Shown here: one piece after another, positions 3,421-6,772 of the stretch | How positions within the stretch are numbered: the stretch's first letter is position 1 | How the letters are laid out: the number at the start of each line of letters is the position of its first letter | DNA from: DRTC01 sp964521025 | GTDB taxonomy: Bacteria > Cloacimonadota > Cloacimonadia > Cloacimonadales > TCS61 | DNA: 6,772 nucleotides | Direction: 5' to 3' | Assembly: GCA_964521025.1 (NCBI GenBank) | Contig: CAZFPK010000091.1 | Coordinates: 1-6,772 of the forward strand | Program-made: the position numbers and the translations under genes | The notes under the pieces: generated by a model | What the model saw: only the letters and a program-made list of their open reading frames with translations | Told to the model about the DNA's origin: nothing | Database searches by the model: none

Positions 3421-5625
3421 GTGTGGTTGACCTTGAAAGGAGCAGCAATTAGAGATGGTGTTTCGGTGCGTACTATTCAAAGACGATATAATAATGGAGA
3501 TTATAAAAAAACAAGAGAAAGACCAGGAATTAGTCGAGGAGGGATAATATATGAAATCTGGGTTGAAAATAATATTAACGACACGACTAACGACAACCAA
3601 CGACAAACTAACGACATAAATATTAACGAAATAAATGAGAAATGTGTCGTTAGTCAAAATGACAAACGACAACTAACGACAACTAACGACACGACTAACG
3701 ACACGACTAACGACACAAATCCTTCCGAAATTATAACGGAATTAGTCAACAAAAACTATGGAACTTATTCCCTAGTCAAGTATGAAAAAGCGAGATTCGA
3801 GTGCGCGGCGAACGATGATAAAAATATTGCTCTGTTCCGGAAGAATTGTGTGCTCGAATATGAGAAATTCATCCAAACCGGGATCAAGGAAGGATTAAAG
3901 ATATCATCGGAGATCGAACCGCGACTCATGATCGAGATCGAGAACGGTCATATCCTGAAATCGGAAAAAGAGATTTTAAAAACGATATCAGTCAAGACGA
4001 TCCGCAGATGGCAGAAGAAATATAGAAACGCAGGTCGGGATGTATCGGCATTAGTTCCTCAGCGTAAGGGAAAATCAGGCAGAAAGCGAATGGGCGAATA
4101 TGATCATATCTTCAGGGAAATCCGTTTGTTGGCAGCTCATTCTCACAATTTCCCGATAACCGTGATCAAGGAGATGATAGAAGAAAGACACGGGAAATTG
4201 CCTTTTTCTTACGGAACTCTCGTCAAATATGTGCGGGAAATAGTGCTGAAAGATGAAATGCTGCGTTCCGAATTATCAGGAAAAGAGCGGAAACGAAATA
4301 AGGTCAAACTTCATATTTACCGGCTGAACGATGCTATTCCCGGGCAAATCTGGCAGGCTGACGGTCATACTCTTAATTTCCTGGTGAAATCTCCATTTAT
4401 GCGGGCGGATGATCCTTCGTTCCGGCAATTGGTGCGTCCGGTGATCGTGATGTGGATCGATGTCGCAACTGAAATGATCACGGGCTGGGCGTGTTCGTAT
4501 TCGGAATCGTTTTCCGTAGTAGTATGTTCGTTCCGGGACGGAGTCGAGCGATACGGAGTTCCGCAAAGCGTGATGTTTGACAACGGAAGTGCGTTCAAGA
4601 ATGTGATGACAACGCCGGAAGAATTTGCGAAGCGGAAAAACGACACAAAACAGCGGAGAAATGCGAGATCGATGATGGAAGCCGGTAATTTCGGTATTTT
4701 CAAGGGAATAGGAGTTGAGAAAATAACTCTCGTCACTCCAGGGAATCCCGAGGCAAAGAAGATCGAAGCGATGTTCGGATATGTCTTCGGATCTTTCGAG
4801 AAAAAGCAATTTACCTATCTCGGAGAAAAACCTTCAACCAGACCGGAACACATGAAGATGACAAATTTGAAATTACTGCATAAGTATGGAGATCAGATAT
4901 TGAACTGGGATGATTTCCTGCTAAATCTCAAAAGTCACATCGAAGCATATAACAACAAACCGAAAAAGGGACTGGGAAATGTATCTCCAAAAACAGTTTA
5001 TGAGGATTTCGGACCTTTCAAGATACCTTCCAAAGAGGAACTGGATCATCATCTCGCTGCTATCTGCTTTCGCAAAGTATCCAATAACGGACTGAATATC
5101 GATGGGATAGTTTATGAACATCCGCTGTTCATAAATCATCTCAACGAGAGAGTTCAGATTCGTTATGATGTGCGGGACTTACGCTCTGTGAAAATTGCCT
5201 CGGAAAAAGGCGAACAATGGGCAGGCAAGGCTTTTGCGGTGAAGATGGGAAGTTATATTAATCCGGATATGAGCTTGGAAGCGATCAAGGCACGAGCGAG
5301 AGCAGAAAAGAAACGGAAATATGTTTATGCTCAAAATAAATTGAAAGGCGGCGATGTCCGTAATTTGCGAATATCCGAGGAAGCGGAGATTTTCGAGGAA
5401 TTGGAAGAATTAGACATCAATAAGCTGCTGGCAGATCAGAAACGGGAACAGAAACGGCTCAAGAAAGAACAGAATGTGGATGAGTATCTGGTTTCGGAGA
5501 AGATGGAAAAGGCTGTTGATGAGATTATCGAGAAAAGGAAGAACGGAAGAACGGAGAAACGGAAAAATGGAGAAACGGAAGAATGGATCACTGCGGATGA
5601 GAGGGAGATATTGGGGTTGGACTAG
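3421..5625 (+). CDS. Mu-type DDE transposase (MuA-like)
   Basis: This 734-aa protein would cut the phage ends and join them to target DNA. Counting from the TTG at 3415, residues 4-30 form an N-terminal helix-turn-helix (LTLKGAAIRDGVSVRTIQRRY). Residues 51-103 are a Thr/Asn/Asp-rich linker. Residues about 186-290 are end-binding HTH domains, with the GRKR patch at 222-225. The catalytic triad is D316 (IWQADGH), D389 (VMFDNGS) and E451 (KKIEAMFG), with spacings near those of MuA. A beta-barrel Mu-C-like region (about 555-600) and a charged helical tail follow, the latter expected to contact the ATPase. MuA is 663 aa, so the linker explains much of the extra length. AAGGA lies 7 nt before the GTG at 3421, so that start beats the TTG at 3415. 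The family call is sure. Confidence 0.93.
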   Translation: MWLTLKGAAIRDGVSVRTIQRRYNNGDYKKTRERPGISRGGIIYEIWVENNINDTTNDNQRQTNDININEINEKCVVSQNDKRQLTTTNDTTNDTTNDTNPSEIITELVNKNYGTYSLVKYEKARFECAANDDKNIALFRKNCVLEYEKFIQTGIKEGLKISSEIEPRLMIEIENGHILKSEKEILKTISVKTIRRWQKKYRNAGRDVSALVPQRKGKSGRKRMGEYDHIFREIRLLAAHSHNFPITVIKEMIEERHGKLPFSYGTLVKYVREIVLKDEMLRSELSGKERKRNKVKLHIYRLNDAIPGQIWQADGHTLNFLVKSPFMRADDPSFRQLVRPVIVMWIDVATEMITGWACSYSESFSVVVCSFRDGVERYGVPQSVMFDNGSAFKNVMTTPEEFAKRKNDTKQRRNARSMMEAGNFGIFKGIGVEKITLVTPGNPEAKKIEAMFGYVFGSFEKKQFTYLGEKPSTRPEHMKMTNLKLLHKYGDQILNWDDFLLNLKSHIEAYNNKPKKGLGNVSPKTVYEDFGPFKIPSKEELDHHLAAICFRKVSNNGLNIDGIVYEHPLFINHLNERVQIRYDVRDLRSVKIASEKGEQWAGKAFAVKMGSYINPDMSLEAIKARARAEKKRKYVYAQNKLKGGDVRNLRISEEAEIFEELEELDINKLLADQKREQKRLKKEQNVDEYLVSEKMEKAVDEIIEKRKNGRTEKRKNGETEEWITADEREILGLD
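3577..3715 (+). repeat. Array of AACGACA sites inside the transposase gene
   Basis: Nine direct copies of AACGACA start at 3577, 3589, 3599, 3610, 3665, 3675, 3685, 3697 and 3709. One degenerate copy is at 3625 and one inverted copy (TGTCGTTAGT) at 3645. Within each block neighbouring copies are 10-12 bp apart, about one helical turn. Most are preceded by CT. The copies fall in all three codon phases of the gene (read as ND, RQ or TT), so the DNA motif, not the protein, is what repeats. In Mu an internal enhancer binds the transposase N-terminal domain and the repressor. A similar role is possible here. Confidence 0.75.
5537..5584 (+). repeat. Octamer repeat (GGARRAAY) x6 in the transposase tail
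   Basis: Six contiguous octamers of the form GGAAGAAC/GGAGAAAC/GGAAAAAT encode the end of the transposase, seen in protein as KNGRTEKR followed by KNGETEEW. This looks like microsatellite growth in a tolerant, charged tail. Confidence 0.75.
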
Positions 5626-5633
5626 TGATTTAA

Positions 5634-5692
5634 GATTGAAGATTGAATATTGAATATTTAAAAAACTAAAATGCTGAAATGCTGAAATGCTG
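5634..5692 (+). repeat. Heptamer (GATTGAA/TATTGAA) and octamer (AAATGCTG) tracts
   Basis: Three heptamers of the ATTGAAT family (5634-5654) are followed by three exact AAATGCTG octamers (5669-5692). Together they fill the gap between the transposase and ATPase genes, before a hairpin. Confidence 0.85.
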
Positions 5693-5705
5693 AAAATCTA
5701 AAAGG

Positions 5706-5733
5706 ACAACTTCGGAAAGTTGTTTTACGGAGG
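5706..5733 (+). promoter_or_regulatory. Hairpin plus Shine-Dalgarno module (copy 3)
   Basis: ACAACTT (5706-5712) and AAGTTGT (5717-5723) form a 7-bp stem with a CGGA loop, extendable by two G-U pairs. Five nt later is GGAGG (5729-5733), the ribosome binding site of the ATPase gene. The stem sequence is unrelated to copies 1 and 2, but the layout of stem, TTTAC-like linker and GGAG is the same. Confidence 0.5.
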
Positions 5734-5737
5734 TTGA

Positions 5738-6418
5738 ATGAAACAAAATATGATGCTGCAAACTGGGAATGTCAAAAGGGCATTGCAGTATATCAAGTTG
5801 CTGCAATCGAGACCGGTTACGGAGATCGTAGGATTGATGTTGATCTACGGTAAACCGGGACTGGGAAAAACCAGGTTTGCGGAACGATTCGTTTATACTA
5901 ACGGTTACATTTATATCAGGTTGGAAGCACCGACCACAGCAAAGGATCTATTGTTCATGATATTAGATGCTCTCTATGTCCGGATGGGAATCAACAAACA
6001 AATCCATCGAGGAACAGCAACCAAACTGCTGCAGGAGATCAAATTTATTTTAAATTCCGAAGAAATGTCCGACACGGTGATCATTATCGATGAGATCGAT
6101 TATTCGTTCGGAAATAAAAAAATGTTAGGATCTATCAGGGATATTGTGGATGAGACGATTGCAGTGATCATCATGGTCGGAATGCAGAATGCTTATCACG
6201 AACTGAAAAAAACCAATGAACACATGTTCGACCGCTGCAATTTCATTCTGGAATTCAAGCACAACAGCAAAGAAGATACTAACTTGATCTGTAAGAATAT
6301 TGCTGATTTTGATATTTCCGAAGAACAAATCGAAACGATCAATAAGTCAGCAAAAGGAAACCTGCGAAAAGCGATGAAGGCTCTGGATTTTATGGAGAAG
6401 AAGGAAAGAACCTCCTAA
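5738..6418 (+). CDS. AAA+ ATPase, MuB/TnsC-like transposition target-selection protein
   Basis: This 226-aa protein has a Walker A motif GKPGLGKT (38-45), a Walker B motif VIIIDEID (114-121) and a sensor I-like VGMQN (147-151). An R166 that could serve as Arg finger and a C-terminal helical lid with KGNLRKAMKAL (206-216) follow. Directly after a MuA-like transposase this fits MuB. MuB forms ATP-dependent filaments on target DNA, activates the transposase and gives target immunity. MuB is 312 aa with an N-terminal HTH domain. Here only about 30 residues precede the ATPase core, so that domain is missing and target binding must rest on the core or tail. GGAGG lies 4 nt before the ATG. The gene sits 112 bp after the transposase, in the same direction. 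The family is sure; filament formation is by analogy. Confidence 0.88.
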   Translation: MKQNMMLQTGNVKRALQYIKLLQSRPVTEIVGLMLIYGKPGLGKTRFAERFVYTNGYIYIRLEAPTTAKDLLFMILDALYVRMGINKQIHRGTATKLLQEIKFILNSEEMSDTVIIIDEIDYSFGNKKMLGSIRDIVDETIAVIIMVGMQNAYHELKKTNEHMFDRCNFILEFKHNSKEDTNLICKNIADFDISEEQIETINKSAKGNLRKAMKALDFMEKKERTS

Positions 6419-6419
6419 T

Positions 6420-6443
6420 TTAATATTGAAAATTGAATATTAA
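6420..6443. repeat. AT-rich inverted repeat with heptamer remnants
   Basis: TTAATATT (6420-6427) and AATATTAA (6436-6443) pair around GAAAATTG. The tract also reads as TATTGAA-AATTGAA-TATT, the heptamer family seen after two other genes. It follows the ATPase stop directly. Without GC pairs and a clean T-run it is a poor terminator. Confidence 0.5.
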
Positions 6444-6503
6444 CCCTCTTTGATTCTCCCTTATAAAGGGAGATTATAAGGACTACTTGAAGATCAAGGG
6501 AGA
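6444..6503 (+). promoter_or_regulatory. Palindrome with alternative pairing to the next Shine-Dalgarno
   Basis: TCTCCCTT (6455-6462) pairs perfectly with AAGGGAGA (6466-6473) around ATA. The same eight bases AAGGGAGA recur at 6496-6503 as the ribosome binding site of the gene at 6509. The left arm can therefore pair with either one but not both, as in an attenuator or translational switch. It may equally be a dispersed CCCTCT-type intergenic repeat whose arm happens to resemble a ribosome binding site. Confidence 0.4.
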
Positions 6504-6508
6504 AATCG

Positions 6509-6772
6509 ATGCAGATAGTTAAGGAACCACCTACGGAAAAGGAAAAAGTTAGGTTATTTATTCACTATTATAAGAGACCTTTCTCGACCAATGATATAAG
6601 GCAGTCCACAGGCGTGAAGATCAATTCCATCAGGGAATATGTGAGGCAATTTATTGCTCAGGGAATGCTGAAAGGGATCAAATGCGAAGGGCAGAAGAAG
6701 ATTTATGTAAAAAATAACTCACCCCGGCCCTCTCTTAAAAAGAGAGGGAGAAATATGGACTTTGGAAATGAA
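6509..6772 (+). CDS. Winged-helix/HTH-like protein, partial (runs off the window)
   Basis: The frame is open from the ATG at 6509 to the window end (88 codons), with AAGGGAG 6 nt before the start. Residues about 12-62 look like a winged helix: a first helix (KEKVRLFIHYYKRP), then FSTNDIRQSTGVKINSIREY as helix-turn-helix, a helix (VRQFIAQGMLKGI) and a beta wing (CEGQKKIYVKN). This suggests DNA binding by a small regulator or replication accessory downstream of the ATPase. Residues about 69-81 (NSPRPSLKKRGR) come from the palindromic repeat at 6714-6751, so they are probably not part of the conserved fold. The frame may end soon after the window. I do not recognise a specific family. Confidence 0.6.
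   Translation, partial: MQIVKEPPTEKEKVRLFIHYYKRPFSTNDIRQSTGVKINSIREYVRQFIAQGMLKGIKCEGQKKIYVKNNSPRPSLKKRGRNMDFGNE
6714..6751 (+). repeat. Palindromic repeat element, copy B, inside an open reading frame
   Basis: This 38-nt unit is nearly identical to 2933-2969. Its hairpin is perfect here: CCCTCTCTT (6728-6736), AAA, AAGAGAGGG (6740-6748). It is translated NSPRPSLKKRGR, in a different codon phase from copy A. It lies just after the predicted winged-helix domain. Confidence 0.8.

Noticed and set aside
3577..3715. CRISPR array
   Set aside because: Repeats of 7-10 bp at 10-15 bp steps without unique spacers of constant size, and inside a coding gene.
3385..5139. Minus-strand frames at 3385-3672, 4276-4809, 4365-4736 and 4921-5139
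   Set aside because: All antisense to the transposase, whose motifs and length leave no doubt about the coding strand.
6125..6328. Minus-strand 67-codon frame
   Set aside because: Shadow of the MuB-like ATPase gene.

Overview
This window looks like the left (early) end of a Mu-type transposable phage or prophage. The order matches Mu: a leftward repressor, a short rightward Ner-like regulator, then an early operon ending in a DDE transposase (MuA-like) and an AAA+ ATPase (MuB-like). The sequence does not name the host. AT-rich non-coding DNA, strong AGGAGG-type ribosome binding sites, and dispersed heptamer, nonamer and palindromic intergenic repeats suggest an uncultured Gram-negative anaerobe of the FCB/Cloacimonadota type. 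That host guess comes from memory of repeat style and is low confidence.

Layout. Bases 1-294 hold no convincing gene. They carry four GAGAAAA direct repeats and several perfect inverted repeats, and are the best place to look for the phage end and transposase-binding sites. Bases 295-684 (minus) encode an XRE-type repressor with a coiled-coil tail. Its upstream region has a promoter with a perfect 15-bp palindrome between the -35 and -10. Bases 822-1253 (minus) encode an unrecognised 143-aa helical protein. A short divergent region at 1254-1342 holds an extended -10 promoter with a palindrome over the predicted transcription start. From it run a Ner-like HTH protein (1343-1579), a 59-aa basic protein (1579-1758), a thioredoxin/glutaredoxin-fold protein (1758-2015) and a 49-aa phage protein (2012-2161). 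These four genes are translationally coupled by overlapping stop and start codons.

Then follow a small membrane-anchored coiled-coil protein (2201-2437), a protein with the conserved phage replisome-organizer C-terminal domain (about 2504-3046), an unknown acidic protein (3083-3352), the transposase (about 3421-5625), the ATPase (5738-6418) and a winged-helix-like gene that runs off the window (6509 onward). The transposase would cut and join the phage ends and the ATPase would select target DNA. The repressor and Ner-like protein would set the lysis/lysogeny switch.

The most unusual signals are at DNA or RNA level. (1) An array of AACGACA sites spaced 10-12 bp lies inside the transposase gene and is read in all three codon phases. 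(2) A palindromic repeat lies inside two different genes, in different reading frames. (3) Hairpins with compensatory changes sit 5-7 nt upstream of three Shine-Dalgarno sites. (4) Short tandem repeats occur at almost every junction downstream of 2430.
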